DNA of 64,000 bases from Candidatus Aalborgicola lynettensis (GTDB taxonomy: Bacteria; Pseudomonadota; Gammaproteobacteria; Burkholderiales; Burkholderiaceae_C). The notes under the pieces were generated by a model. The model had not been told where the DNA came from, did not search any database, and was given only the letters and a program-made list of their open reading frames with translations. Both the position numbers and the translations under genes were made by a program. The number at the start of each line of letters is the position of its first letter. The first letter of the stretch is position 1. The stretch lies in the NCBI GenBank assembly GCA_016719405.1, contig JADJZE010000021.1, forward strand, positions 682,001 to 746,000, read 5' to 3'. Positions 10,429 to 20,624 of the stretch are shown piece by piece.

Positions 10429-11697
10429 ATGCCCACTGCGCCCCTACCTTTCAAGCCCACGCCCCGCCGTCTAGCCTTGATGGTCTTGCTCTTGGCCGCG
10501 CTGGGCGCAGTGCTCTGGCAGGCCACACGTGCGCCGGTGGTGGACGGCACCACGCTGCACGCCACCGAGCTGGTGCGCAGCGTGCAGTTCTCGGGCCGCG
10601 TGGCCACCCTGGCGCGGGTGGATGTGGGCAGCACCCTTACCGCACGGGTGGCGCAGGTGCTGGTGCGCGAAGGGGCGTCGGTGCGTGCGGGCGATGTGCT
10701 GGTGCGCCTGGAGGCAGACGAGGTGCAGGCCGCCTTGGCCCAGGCGCAGGCCGCCGAGGTGCAGGCGCAGGCCCGGCTGAAAGGGCTGCAGTCCACGGCC
10801 CGGGTGCAGGCCCAGGCGGCTCTTGCACAGGCGCAGGCCACGGTCAAGGCGGCGCGCGCTGATGTGGCGCGCACCCAGCAACTCGTCAGCCAGGGGTTTG
10901 TCAGCGCGGCGCGGCTTGATGATGCGCAGCGCGCGCTGGGTGTGGCGCAGGCCCAGAACGACGGCGCGGCGGCCCAGGTGCAGGCCCTTGCCGAATCCGG
11001 CACCGAACTGCAGCAGGCGCAAGCGCAACTGGCCGCCGCGCGTGCGGCAGTGCAGGTGGCGCAGGCGCGCCTGGGCCAGACGGTGCTGCGCGCACCCGGC
11101 GATGGGCGCGTGCTGCTGCGCAGCGTGGAGCCGGGGCAGATCGTGCAGCCGGGGCGGGTATTGTTCACGCTGGCACTGGCCGGGCCGGTGCACATCAAGG
11201 CCCAGGTGGACGAGCGCTTTCTGGCCCAACTTGCTGTGGGCCAGCCGGCGACGGTGGTGGCCGATGCCTTTGCCGACCAGCGCCTGGCGGCGCGTGTGGC
11301 GCTGATCGCCCCGGCCGTGGACGCGCAGCGCGGTGCGGTGGAAGTGACGCTGACGCTGGACCAGGATGCGCCCGCCTTTTTGCGTGAAGACATGACGCTG
11401 TCGATCGAGGTGGAAACCGCCCGGCGCGCCAAAGCCTTGGCGCTGGCGCTGGCAGCCTTGCGCAGTGCATCCGGGGTAGGGCAGGGCAGCGCGCCGGGTA
11501 GCGCCCAGGGGGCTGCGGACGACACGGGCGAGGTGCTGGTGGTGGTGGATGGCCGCGCGCAGCCGCGCAGCGTGCGCCTGGGCCTGCGCTCCTTGCAGGC
11601 CGCGGAGGTGCTGGACGGCCTGCAACCGGGCGACGTGGTGGTGTGGGGCGCGGGCGCGGTGCCGGGGCAGCGTGTGCGCGTGCGCGGCCAGGAGTAG
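10429..11697 (+). CDS. MacA/HlyD-type periplasmic adaptor of an ABC exporter
   Basis: 422 aa. One N-terminal membrane anchor (about residues 14-32), a lipoyl/barrel-sandwich half (LTARVAQVLVREGASVRAGDVLVRLEADE), a long Ala/Gln/Arg coiled-coil hairpin (about residues 95-215), the second lipoyl half (APGDGRVLLRSVEPGQIVQPG) and a beta-barrel domain. It heads a three-gene operon with a MacB/LolC-type permease and its ATPase, so it probably bridges the inner-membrane pump to an outer-membrane channel. Substrate unknown. Confidence 0.85.
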   Translation: MPTAPLPFKPTPRRLALMVLLLAALGAVLWQATRAPVVDGTTLHATELVRSVQFSGRVATLARVDVGSTLTARVAQVLVREGASVRAGDVLVRLEADEVQAALAQAQAAEVQAQARLKGLQSTARVQAQAALAQAQATVKAARADVARTQQLVSQGFVSAARLDDAQRALGVAQAQNDGAAAQVQALAESGTELQQAQAQLAAARAAVQVAQARLGQTVLRAPGDGRVLLRSVEPGQIVQPGRVLFTLALAGPVHIKAQVDERFLAQLAVGQPATVVADAFADQRLAARVALIAPAVDAQRGAVEVTLTLDQDAPAFLREDMTLSIEVETARRAKALALALAALRSASGVGQGSAPGSAQGAADDTGEVLVVVDGRAQPRSVRLGLRSLQAAEVLDGLQPGDVVVWGAGAVPGQRVRVRGQE

Positions 11698-11702
11698 TGC
11701 GC

Positions 11703-12929
11703 ATGGCCAAGACCCTGGGGTTTGAATGGCTGGTTGCGCTGCGGTTCCTGCGCGAGGGGCGCATGCAAACCCTGCTCATCATCGTGGGGGTGGCGGCTGG
11801 CGTGGCGGTGGTGGCTTACATCTCGGCGCTCATCAGTGGGCTGCAGGCCAGCACCCTGGCCAAAACGCTGGGGGCGCAGGGGCACATCACGCTGCGCTCA
11901 CCGCAAGACGCGGTGCAGGGCGCTGCCCTGCCGCGCAGCGGTGTGGTGGCTTTGAGTGAGGTTCAACCCCGCGCGCAGCGCCTGCGCTCGGTAGTCAACT
12001 GGCAGCTCTTGGTGCCGGTGTTGGAGGCCATGCCCGCGATTGCCGATGTGTCGCCCATGGTGTCGGGCTCCGGCCTGGCGCTGCGCGGGCAGGCGCAGCA
12101 GTCAATTGCGTTGCTGGGGGTGGAGCTGGACCGGTACGACCGCATCGTGGGCCTGCGCAGCAAAGTGGTGGCGGGGGTGGCGCATCTGGCCCCCGGCGAA
12201 GGCATTGTGGGCCGCGAGCTGGCCACCGACCTGGGTGTGGGCGTGGGCGACCGCCTGACGGTGCAAACCGGCAGCGTGAGCGAGTCGGTGCGCGTCACCG
12301 CGCTGGTGGATCTGGGCGTGCGCGACCTGAACCGGCGCACCGTCATCGTGCCGCTGCGTGCGGCGCAAAACCTGCTGGGTCTGCCGGGTGGGGTGACCAA
12401 CCTGGACATCCGGCTGTTTGACGTATGGGCGGCGCAGCAACTGGCCCAAGACCTGCGCGCACGCTACCCCTACAAGGTCGAGAGCTGGCAGGAGAACAAC
12501 GCCCAGTTGCTCTCCGCACTCAACGCCCAGTCCGCCAGCACGGCCATCATCCGCAGCGTGGTCATGGTGGTCGTGGTGCTGGGCATTGCCAGTGTGCTGG
12601 TGGTGTCGGTGGTGCAAAAGGGGCGCGAAATCGGCATCCTGCGCGCCATGGGCACCACGCGCGCGCAAATCGTGCGCGTGTTTCTGCTGCAAGGCGCGGT
12701 GGTGGGGGTGCTGGGCTCCATGCTGGGCCTGCTGCTGGCGGTGGCGCTCATTGCCGCGTTTACCTTTTTTGTGAAGGGGGCCGATGGCTTGCCGCTGTTC
12801 AACATCACGCTGCCGTGGCGCACCGCACTCAACGTGGCCTTGCTGGCCAGTGCCTGCGGTGTGCTGGCGGCCATTGCACCGGCGCGCCGCGCTGCCGCCA
12901 TGGACCCGGCGCAGGCCATCCGTTTATAA
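11703..12929 (+). CDS. FtsX/MacB-family ABC exporter permease
   Basis: 408 aa from the ATG at 11703, five bases after the adaptor stop. One N-terminal membrane helix (about 20-45), a large periplasmic MacB_PCD-like domain, then three C-terminal helices with the FtsX-family pattern (GREIGILRAMGTTRAQI before the second). It partners with the ATPase immediately downstream. These mechanotransmission-type ABC systems export lipoproteins, peptides or drugs; the cargo is not evident. Confidence 0.88.
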   Translation: MAKTLGFEWLVALRFLREGRMQTLLIIVGVAAGVAVVAYISALISGLQASTLAKTLGAQGHITLRSPQDAVQGAALPRSGVVALSEVQPRAQRLRSVVNWQLLVPVLEAMPAIADVSPMVSGSGLALRGQAQQSIALLGVELDRYDRIVGLRSKVVAGVAHLAPGEGIVGRELATDLGVGVGDRLTVQTGSVSESVRVTALVDLGVRDLNRRTVIVPLRAAQNLLGLPGGVTNLDIRLFDVWAAQQLAQDLRARYPYKVESWQENNAQLLSALNAQSASTAIIRSVVMVVVVLGIASVLVVSVVQKGREIGILRAMGTTRAQIVRVFLLQGAVVGVLGSMLGLLLAVALIAAFTFFVKGADGLPLFNITLPWRTALNVALLASACGVLAAIAPARRAAAMDPAQAIRL

Positions 12930-12990
12930 GCAAAAAAGGCCATTTGCGCATATGGAACCAGCGGAAGCAGCTACTGAATTAATAGCATTG
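12928..12990 (-). repeat. Interspersed palindromic repeat, copy 2 (reverse), over a gene junction
   Basis: On the minus strand it reads atagc..., tagctgcttccgct, then atgcgcaaatggcc, matching the repeat family. It covers the permease stop and the first 13 codons of the ATPase gene, so it supplies the start region of that protein. Confidence 0.6.
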
Positions 12991-13692
12991 CAGGGGGTAC
13001 GCAAGAGCTATAACCTGGGTCTGCCCGGCCAGACCGAGGTGCTGCATGGCATTGACTTGCGCCTGCAGCGCGGCGAATTCGTGGCGCTGATGGGCCCCTC
13101 AGGCTCGGGCAAAAGCACCCTGCTCAACATCCTGGGCCTGCTCGAACCCATGACCGCAGGCTCCTACCGCCTGCAGGGCGAGGAAATGAACGGCATGGAC
13201 GACACGGGCCTGACCCTGCGCCGGCGCCAGACGCTGGGCTTTGTGTTCCAGTTCCACCACCTGCTACCTGCATTTACCGCGCTGGAAAACGTCACCCTGC
13301 CCGCCATGATGCTGCATGGCCGCGTCAGCCCCGCCGCCCAGCGCCATGCGCAGGAGCTGCTGGCCGATGTGGGGCTGGCTGCCGCCCTGCACAAGCGCCC
13401 GGCTGAACTCTCGGGCGGTATGCAGCAGCGCGTGGCCATTGCACGTGCTGTGGTGATGGAGCCGCCCCTGGTGCTGGCCGACGAGCCCACGGGCAACCTG
13501 GACCAGGCGTCGAGTGCCGAGGTGTTTGCCCTGCTGCGCCGCCTGCACGCCCAGCGCGGCATTTCCTTTGTGGTGGTCACCCACGACGCCCACCTGGCCG
13601 CGCGCTGCGACCGGGTGCTGGAGGTGGTGGATGGCAGGTTGTACCAAGATACGGCAAATGGTCAATCGCGGATCAGCCCTTCATCCGCCTGA
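12952..13692 (+). CDS. LolD/MacB-type ABC transporter ATPase
   Basis: 246 aa. Walker A GPSGSGKST, Q-loop region FVFQFHHLLPAF, signature LSGGMQQRVAIARA, Walker B LVLADEPTGNLD and the THD H-loop are all intact. It energises the preceding permease. The start at 12952 follows the permease by 22 bp and lies inside a repeat copy. The last seven codons overlap the convergent RelE toxin gene. A degraded duplicate of the 3' half lies at 14293-14443. Confidence 0.9.
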   Translation: MEPAEAATELIALQGVRKSYNLGLPGQTEVLHGIDLRLQRGEFVALMGPSGSGKSTLLNILGLLEPMTAGSYRLQGEEMNGMDDTGLTLRRRQTLGFVFQFHHLLPAFTALENVTLPAMMLHGRVSPAAQRHAQELLADVGLAAALHKRPAELSGGMQQRVAIARAVVMEPPLVLADEPTGNLDQASSAEVFALLRRLHAQRGISFVVVTHDAHLAARCDRVLEVVDGRLYQDTANGQSRISPSSA

Positions 13693-13969
13693 CGGCTTGG
13701 CCATACACTGCGTTATGGTCCCGTCGACCGACCGCGATGACCACGACCACCAAACGCTGGTCAATCACCTCGTACACCAGGCGATACCCCGCGTCGCGCA
13801 ACTTGATTTTGTAGGTGTTTTGCAAATCGCCGTGCAACTTGGCAGACGGAACGTGCGGCGCAATCAGACGTTTGGCAAGTTGCTTTTTGAACAGCGCACG
13901 GATGGAACCATCCAGGCCGTGCCATTCTTTCAACGCCGCTTCGTCAAACTCCAGCTCATAGATCGTCAA
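13673..13969 (-). CDS. RelE/ParE-family toxin
   Basis: 98 aa. Typical RelE layout: an N-terminal FDEAALKEWHGLD helix start, then the beta-sheet core KIKLRDAGYRLVYEVIDQRLVVVVIAVGRRD. The family cleaves mRNA at the ribosome. Its start overlaps the antitoxin stop by 14 bp. It overlaps the 3' end of the ABC ATPase gene on the other strand. Confidence 0.9.
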   Translation of the reverse strand: MTIYELEFDEAALKEWHGLDGSIRALFKKQLAKRLIAPHVPSAKLHGDLQNTYKIKLRDAGYRLVYEVIDQRLVVVVIAVGRRDHNAVYGQAVRRMKG

Positions 13970-14210
13970 GCGACACCCTGACCCGTTTACCGCCTTGGCG
14001 CTGCCGGACCGTCTTGGTCAACTCCACATCGTCCAGCCGATCCAGCAGGGCCTCATAGGCCTTGGCCGAAAGCAAGTAGGCTGCCGGCCGGTTATGGTTG
14101 AGCACGGCAACAGGTGTATCGCCAGCGTCCTCCAGAATGCCGCTGGGGTTGCGGCGTAGATCGGTCATGCTGACCGTAGTTTGGGCATAGATGGCGTGGG
14201 TGGTAGACAT
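13956..14210 (-). CDS. Phd/YefM-family antitoxin
   Basis: 84 aa from the ATG at 14210. The segment SMTDLRRNPSGILEDAGDTPVAVLNHNRPAAYLLSA is the classic Phd/YefM DNA-binding fold; the acidic C-terminal helix would wrap the toxin. A far longer open frame continues upstream but is only the shadow of the PEP-CTERM gene on the other strand. Repressor of its own operon by family precedent; see the palindrome at 14232. Confidence 0.88.
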   Translation of the reverse strand: MSTTHAIYAQTTVSMTDLRRNPSGILEDAGDTPVAVLNHNRPAAYLLSAKAYEALLDRLDDVELTKTVRQRQGGKRVRVSLDDL

Positions 14211-14231
14211 GGGGATATTGTGCGTTATTGA

Positions 14232-14247
14232 GTGCATTTTTAAGCAC
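14232..14247. promoter_or_regulatory. Probable operator of the Phd/RelE operon
   Basis: GTGC-8-GCAC palindrome in an AT-rich patch with a repeated TTAAAAATG block, 22 bp upstream of the antitoxin start. Position and shape fit Phd/YefM autoregulation. Confidence 0.45.
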
Positions 14248-14292
14248 ATTTTTAACCATGTCAATCCGCGCACCCACCGGCTGCGCCTGCCA

Positions 14293-14443
14293 AGCTGGTG
14301 CCGCACAAGCACCCGGCAGAACTCTCGGGCGGCATGCAGCAGCGTGTGGCCATTGCCTGCGCCGTGGTGATGGAGCCGCCCCTGGTGCTGGAGGTGGTGT
14401 ATGGGGGGCTCAACCGGGAGCCTATGGCCCAATCGCGTGTGGC
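14293..14443 (+). pseudogene. Decayed partial copy of the upstream ABC ATPase gene
   Basis: Encodes PHKHPAELSGGMQQRVAIA and VVMEPPLVLEVVYGGL, which match the ABC signature region and the tail of the intact ATPase at 12952-13692. The Walker B to H-loop section is missing: in the intact gene it lies between two ggtgctgg octamers (13478 and 13614), and only one survives here. Similarity then continues to caatcgcg at 14443. The TA pair sits exactly between the intact and decayed copies. Confidence 0.85.
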
Positions 14444-14495
14444 TTGCGCGGTTGTGCGCCAGCGTGTCTTGACTCCCTGTACGAAGGAACTTCTC

Positions 14496-15176
14496 ATGAA
14501 AACGACAACTTTGTCCCTGCTGGCCGGTGCGGTGCTGGCGCTGTGTGTGCCGGCGGTGGCTTCGGCCAACCTGTTGACCAATGGGGGCTTTGAAGTGGGC
14601 ACGCCCGTGGGTAACCACGGCGATGCACATTCCCAGCGCCTGCTTGCCGGTGACAACACCTCCTTGGCTGGCTGGGCAGTGGTCGGCGATGCAGGCGAAG
14701 ACATCGCCTGGATCGGTGCGGGCCATCCTTACAACGTGTTGACGGCCTCCGAGGGCAGTAATTTTCTGGATCTGACTGGCTGGCAAGCGGGCGGGTTTGC
14801 CGGCAAGGGCGTGGTGCAGACCTTCGATACGGTGGCCGGTCAGCAGTACACCGTGGGTTTTGATCTGGGCAATTCCACCGACTACAACAACAGCAATGGC
14901 ATCAGCGGGCTCGTCGTCTCCGCAGGCAGTTTGAACCAGTTGGTGTCCAGTGTGACCAACAACTCCCGCAACGCCTGGGACCATTTCGAACTGCGCTTCG
15001 TGGCCCAAAGTGCACACACCACGTTGTCCTTTACCGGCGCCCAGGCAATCCACTACATCGGCCTGGATAATGTCTCCGTCACCGCCGTACCCGAACCCGA
15101 AACCTACGCCATGTTGCTGGCGGGCCTGGGTGTGATGGGTGCAGTGGCACGCCGACGCAAGGCCCAGCAGGCCTGA
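14496..15176 (+). CDS. PEP-CTERM sorted exported protein 1
   Basis: 226 aa from the ATG at 14496 (aaggaac ribosome site); the frame extends upstream only through the ATPase remnant. Signal peptide MKTTTLSLLAGAVLALCVPAVASA, a NLLTNGGFEVGT start and beta-rich body of the kind common in PEP-CTERM proteins, then VPEPETYAMLLAGLGVMG and ARRRK: the sorting signal recognised by exosortase. No exosortase gene is in the window. Probably exported and attached to, or released into, exopolysaccharide. Confidence 0.9.
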   Translation: MKTTTLSLLAGAVLALCVPAVASANLLTNGGFEVGTPVGNHGDAHSQRLLAGDNTSLAGWAVVGDAGEDIAWIGAGHPYNVLTASEGSNFLDLTGWQAGGFAGKGVVQTFDTVAGQQYTVGFDLGNSTDYNNSNGISGLVVSAGSLNQLVSSVTNNSRNAWDHFELRFVAQSAHTTLSFTGAQAIHYIGLDNVSVTAVPEPETYAMLLAGLGVMGAVARRRKAQQA

Positions 15177-15487
15177 TCGCATTCAGCACAATGGGCGGCA
15201 CCTCTCCGGGTGCACGCCATGTTGCGAATTGGCCATGGTGGGCCAAATGGTCCACGACCTGCACGGAGAACCCCGCCAACCGGAAAAGCAAGAAAAGCAG
15301 GAAAGCGTGGAATATGTCACGGTATTTTCGGTGCCGGATCGACCGTTTTGTGCCGATTAGTCCGAATGGACTATTGCTGGGGCTACCCGTCGTGCGCAGA
15401 ATCGCCATGGAGCCAGCGTTGTGGCATGCGTCACTTCAGTCTGGTTTGCAACTTACCACCCATTAACTTTTACAACGCAGACACAAC

Positions 15488-16090
15488 ATGACAATTTCTA
15501 AAGTAGTTACCGCCGCCGCTTTGGCCCTCGCAGCCATGGGCGCACAAGCCGAATTGGTGGTCAACGGCAGTTTTGAAGCAGATGCCCAAGCCAACGGAAC
15601 CTGGAGCACTCACAGCAACCTGACCGGCTGGACCGGCATGACCAACATCGAGTTGCGCAACAACGTCGCTGGCCAGGCACAAGACGGCGTGAATTTCGTA
15701 GAACTGGACACAACCCGCAATATGTCCATGAAGCAGACCATTACCGGCAATGGCCTGTACCAGCTGAGTTTCTGGTACTCGGCCCGTGAGGGTCGTGCGG
15801 CGGGTGACAACGGACTGGACTTCAGCTTTGGTTCTTTGTCCGGCTCGGTGCTGCAGACTACGGCAGGTGCTGCCTCTGGCCACGTGTGGCAACACTACAC
15901 CGGTCTGGTGACGCTGACTGGCGCGACGGATCTGGTGTTTTCAGCGGTGGGCGCATCCACCAGCTATGGCGGTTCTTTGGACAACGTCTCCGTGACGGCC
16001 GTTCCCGAACCCGAAACCTACGCCATGCTGCTGGCCGGCCTGGGTGTGATGGGTGCCGTTGCGCGCCGTCGCAAGGCCCAGCAAGCCTGA
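15488..16090 (+). CDS. PEP-CTERM sorted exported protein 2
   Basis: 200 aa. Signal peptide (MTISKVVTAAALALAAMGAQA), ELVVNGSFEAD near the mature N-terminus and the same C-terminal sorting signal as the preceding gene, down to RRRKAQQA. The bodies differ while the 3' ends are nearly identical, suggesting duplication or gene conversion of the tail. The 311-bp gap before it (15177-15487) holds a weak relic of the same terminator hairpin near 15194-15218 and otherwise nothing I recognise. Confidence 0.9.
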   Translation: MTISKVVTAAALALAAMGAQAELVVNGSFEADAQANGTWSTHSNLTGWTGMTNIELRNNVAGQAQDGVNFVELDTTRNMSMKQTITGNGLYQLSFWYSAREGRAAGDNGLDFSFGSLSGSVLQTTAGAASGHVWQHYTGLVTLTGATDLVFSAVGASTSYGGSLDNVSVTAVPEPETYAMLLAGLGVMGAVARRRKAQQA

Positions 16091-16109
16091 TTGGTCCCTG
16101 CCTGATGAG

Positions 16110-16134
16110 CGGCACCTTCGGGTGCCGTTTTTTT
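16110..16134 (+). terminator. Intrinsic terminator after PEP-CTERM gene 2
   Basis: cggcacc-ttcg-ggtgccg followed by seven Ts, with a stable tetraloop. A degraded counterpart (gcggcacctctccgggtgc) follows PEP-CTERM gene 1 without the T run. Confidence 0.88.
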
Positions 16135-16235
16135 GCGTGTACGTGTGGTGCAACGTGCGCACGGTGTTACCCCAGCAGCCTACGGGAATACAAAGACCGC
16201 AATCGCCGGTGTGGGCGACACAGTACCATCGCCCC

Positions 16236-17576
<1,341 letters not shown>

Positions 17577-17600
17577 CACCCCTCGCACGCAGCACGCGCC

Positions 17601-18950
17601 ATGCAAACCACTCTTGCCCCCGAATACGCCCACACCCCCGAAGGCCAGACCGCCGAAGCCATTTTGCGCAAGTGTGTGCACTGTGGTTTCTGCACCGCCA
17701 CCTGTCCCACCTACCAGTTGCTGGGTGATGAGCTCGACGGCCCGCGCGGGCGCATCTACCTGATGAAACAGGTGCTCGAAGGCCACACCCCCACCCGCAA
17801 AACCCAGCTGCACCTGGACCGCTGCCTGACCTGCCGCAACTGCGAAAGCACCTGCCCCAGCGGCGTGGACTACGCCCACCTGCTCGACATTGGCCGCAAG
17901 CTGGTCGATGCCAAAGTGCCGCGCCCGGCCGGCGAGCGTGCGGTGCGCTGGGCGCTCAAAGAAGGCATTCCCTCGCCCCTGTTTGCCCCCGCTTTGGCGC
18001 TGGGCCAAGCAGTGCGAGCGCTGCTGCCCGCCAGCCTGCAGGCCAAGGTGCCACCCCGGCAAAACGCGGGCATTGTGCCCACGCGCACCCATGCCCGGCG
18101 GGTGCTGCTGCTGGCCGGTTGCGCCCAACCGGCCATGGCGCCCAACATCCACAGCGCCACCGCCCGCGTGCTCGACGCGGTGGGCATCCAGAGCGTGGTG
18201 GCGCCCAAGGCCGGTTGCTGCGGGGCGGTCAAGTTCCACCTCAACGACCAGGAAGGCGGCAAAGACCAGATGCGCGCCAACATCGACGCCTGGTGGCCCT
18301 ACGTGCAAGGTGCGCAGCAGGGTGGAGGCCAGGAGGGAGGGGCAGGGGGCGGTTCCCGCCGTGGCGAAGGGGATGCACCCCGGCGTGCGCAACCGGACGG
18401 CGGTGCCGCAGTGGAGGCCATTGTGATGAACGCCTCCGGCTGCGGCGTCACGGTCAAGGAGTACGCCCATATCCTGCAGCACGACCCGCTGTACGCCGAT
18501 AAGGCCCGGCACATCAGTGCGCTGACCCGCGATGTGAGCGAAATGTTGCCCCACATCGTGGCCACGTTGCAGGCGCAGCACCCTGGCCTGGCTGCCACCA
18601 TTGCCGCCCAAGCCCCCACACTGGCCTACCACCCACCCTGCACCCTGCAGCACGGCCAGCAACTCAAGGGCGGGGTGGAGCAGCACCTGGGCGCCCTGGG
18701 TTTTGACATTCGCGTGGCGGCCTGCGAAGCCCACCTGTGCTGCGGCTCGGCCGGCACCTACAGCGTGCTGCAGCCCGAGCTGGCCACCACCCTGCGCGAC
18801 CGCAAACTCGGCCATCTGCAGGCCGTGCAGGCGCAGGTGCTGGTGTCGGCCAATATCGGCTGCATTACCCACTTGCAAAGCGGCACCTCCACCCCGGTGC
18901 AACACTGGGTGGAAGTGCTGGATGCTGTACTGAGTGCTATAAATAAGTGA
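17601..18950 (+). CDS. glcF: Glycolate oxidase iron-sulfur subunit GlcF
   Basis: 449 aa. Two [4Fe-4S] ferredoxin motifs (CVHCGFCTATCP and CLTCRNCESTCP) and two CCG domains (AGCCGAVKFH and HLCCGSAGTY), as in electron-transfer subunits of glycolate oxidase. Starts 24 bp after glcE. A Gly/Arg-rich segment (about residues 236-270, GGGQEGGAGGGSRRGEG) interrupts the second half where relatives, as I recall them, have a short loop. The stop codon lies at the edge of a repeat copy. Confidence 0.93.
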   Translation: MQTTLAPEYAHTPEGQTAEAILRKCVHCGFCTATCPTYQLLGDELDGPRGRIYLMKQVLEGHTPTRKTQLHLDRCLTCRNCESTCPSGVDYAHLLDIGRKLVDAKVPRPAGERAVRWALKEGIPSPLFAPALALGQAVRALLPASLQAKVPPRQNAGIVPTRTHARRVLLLAGCAQPAMAPNIHSATARVLDAVGIQSVVAPKAGCCGAVKFHLNDQEGGKDQMRANIDAWWPYVQGAQQGGGQEGGAGGGSRRGEGDAPRRAQPDGGAAVEAIVMNASGCGVTVKEYAHILQHDPLYADKARHISALTRDVSEMLPHIVATLQAQHPGLAATIAAQAPTLAYHPPCTLQHGQQLKGGVEQHLGALGFDIRVAACEAHLCCGSAGTYSVLQPELATTLRDRKLGHLQAVQAQVLVSANIGCITHLQSGTSTPVQHWVEVLDAVLSAINK

Positions 18951-19084
18951 GCTGTTTGCGCACGTCTGGCGTGCGGAAATGGCAGTTTTGACACCGATCT
19001 TTTGGTGTTGTTTTGGCGCCCTGATTGGTGCCCGGCAAGGGTAATCCCGGTTGCCATGGAGGCCGCGGCGGGCCACATTGATTC
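18935..19084 (+). repeat. Interspersed palindromic repeat, copy 4 (forward), with extended arm
   Basis: Core gagctgtttgcgcacgtc and gtgcggaaatggca at 18947-18985, overlapping the glcF stop. It continues with ggcgcc, cccggcaagggtaatcccgg, ttgcca and gcgggccacat, all shared with copy 5 at 28731. The two are about 130 bp long with one 11-bp indel. Confidence 0.8.
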
Positions 19085-19159
19085 GGGTCGCCAACGCCAA
19101 CCACCCGTGCGCCACCATGCCACGGGGGCATTCTTTTATCCGGCACAGAAGGAGTTTCC

Positions 19160-20242
19160 ATGGTGAAGGGCAATGAAGCGCTGATGAACATCCTGCGCTA
19201 TGTGGTGGAGTACAACGCCTCCGATATCTACCTCACCACCGGCGCCACGCCGTTTTTGAAAGTGCGCGGCGTCAACCGCCCGCTGGGGCGCAAAAAACTC
19301 ACCCCCGGCCAGACGCGCCAACTGGCCTATTCCATGATGACCATGGAGCAGATGGAGCTGTTCGACCGCGTCAAGGAACTCAACATGGCGTTCTGGGCCG
19401 AAGGCATTGGCCGCTTTCGCGTCAATGTGTACCAGCAACGCGGCGAGGTGGCCATCGTCGGGCGCTTCATCAACAACAAGGTTCCAAGTCTGTCGGCGCT
19501 GGGGCTGCCCAGCGTGGTGGGCCAACTGGCGATGCTGCAGCGCGGCCTGGTGCTGGTGGTGGGCTCCACCGGCTCGGGCAAAAGCACCACGCTGGCGTCC
19601 ATGATTAACCACCGCGCCAGCACCGATGCGGGGCACATTCTGACGCTGGAAGACCCGATCGAATACTTCATCAGCCACCAGAAGGCCACCGTGGACCAGC
19701 GCGAAATCGGCACGGACACCATGAGCTTTGGCGACGCCCTGCGCAACGCCATGCGCCAGGCGCCCGACATGATCGTGATTGGCGAAATCCGCGACCGCGA
19801 AACCATGCAAAGCGCCATCTCCTACGCCGAGACCGGGCACCTGTGTATCTCCACCCTGCACGCCAACAACGCCAACCAGGCCATCAAGCGCATTCTGAAC
19901 TTTTTCCCCGAAGCCATGTACCCGCAGTTGCTGATGGACCTGTCGCTCAACCTGCAGGCCGTGGTGGCCCAGCGCCTGCTGACCGGCACCCAGGACAGCA
20001 TGGTGCTGGCCTACGAGGTGATGGTGCGCACTGCCTACATTTCCGATCTGATCCGCAAGGGCAATATCAACGAAATCCGGGCCTCCATCGACAAGAACGC
20101 CGACCCCGACATGCAGTCCTTCGACCAGTGCCTGCTGGGCCTGTACAACAAGGGCCTGATCGACCAGCAAACTGCGCTGGACCATGCGGATTCGAAAACC
20201 GAGCTGAACCTCAAAATCCGCCTGGCCGCCGCCGGGCGGTGA
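19160..20242 (+). CDS. pilU: PilT/PilU-type pilus retraction ATPase (probably PilU)
   Basis: 360 aa. N-terminal PAS-like part (ASDIYLTTGATPFLKVRG), Walker A VGSTGSGKST, Asp box LTLEDPIEYF, Walker B IVIGEIRDRETM and His box HLCISTLHANNANQ. Hexameric retraction motor of type IV pili in the cytoplasm. The choice of PilU over PilT rests on overall look (longer C-terminal tail, DPIEYFISHQKA) and is less certain than the family. No other pil genes are nearby, whereas pilT and pilU are usually adjacent. Confidence 0.85.
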   Translation: MVKGNEALMNILRYVVEYNASDIYLTTGATPFLKVRGVNRPLGRKKLTPGQTRQLAYSMMTMEQMELFDRVKELNMAFWAEGIGRFRVNVYQQRGEVAIVGRFINNKVPSLSALGLPSVVGQLAMLQRGLVLVVGSTGSGKSTTLASMINHRASTDAGHILTLEDPIEYFISHQKATVDQREIGTDTMSFGDALRNAMRQAPDMIVIGEIRDRETMQSAISYAETGHLCISTLHANNANQAIKRILNFFPEAMYPQLLMDLSLNLQAVVAQRLLTGTQDSMVLAYEVMVRTAYISDLIRKGNINEIRASIDKNADPDMQSFDQCLLGLYNKGLIDQQTALDHADSKTELNLKIRLAAAGR

Positions 20243-20306
20243 AGGCAGCGGGGCTCACTTCTTGGGCCCAGAACGGTCGCAATGTCCATGCATACGATTT
20301 GGGGCG

Positions 20307-20624
20307 TCAGTGGTAATCGCTTTCGTTCTGGTGCCGGATGGCACCGACGATCACCGTGCGCACATCCACGATCTCAAACAGCGCCACGTACCCCGAAGCA
20401 CCAAAAGAAATGATGAGTTCACGCACAAAGCTGCTGAGTCCCACTTTGCGGCAACTGAATGGGCTATGGGTTAACAACTGGCAGGCTTGCCGGATCGACG
20501 CCATCGCCCGTTCGGCGGTGTCCAAGTCCCCGGTGGGGCTGGCTAATTCACGCTCCAGAATGTGGTCAAACAGCCGTTCCAAATCGTCTGCCGCCTGCGG
20601 GCTGAATACCACCCGGTAGTTCAT
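20307..20624 (-). CDS. ParE-family toxin
   Basis: 105 aa, starting MNYRVVFSPQAADDLERLFDHI and ending with the core VALFEIVDVRTVIVGAIRHQNESDY, the typical ParE plasmid-stabilisation fold. ParE toxins usually poison DNA gyrase. Overlaps its antitoxin by four bases (ATGA). Confidence 0.9.
   Translation of the reverse strand: MNYRVVFSPQAADDLERLFDHILERELASPTGDLDTAERAMASIRQACQLLTHSPFSCRKVGLSSFVRELIISFGASGYVALFEIVDVRTVIVGAIRHQNESDYH

Noticed and set aside
13956..15182. A 408-codon minus-strand frame
   Set aside because: Only the last 84 codons (the antitoxin) look real; the rest is the antisense shadow of the PEP-CTERM gene in GC-rich DNA.
15340..15487. Possible sigma54 promoter before PEP-CTERM gene 2 (tggcatgcgtcactt, ctggtttgcaac)
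   Set aside because: GG and GC elements are not at the required spacing; no convincing -24/-12 pair before either gene.
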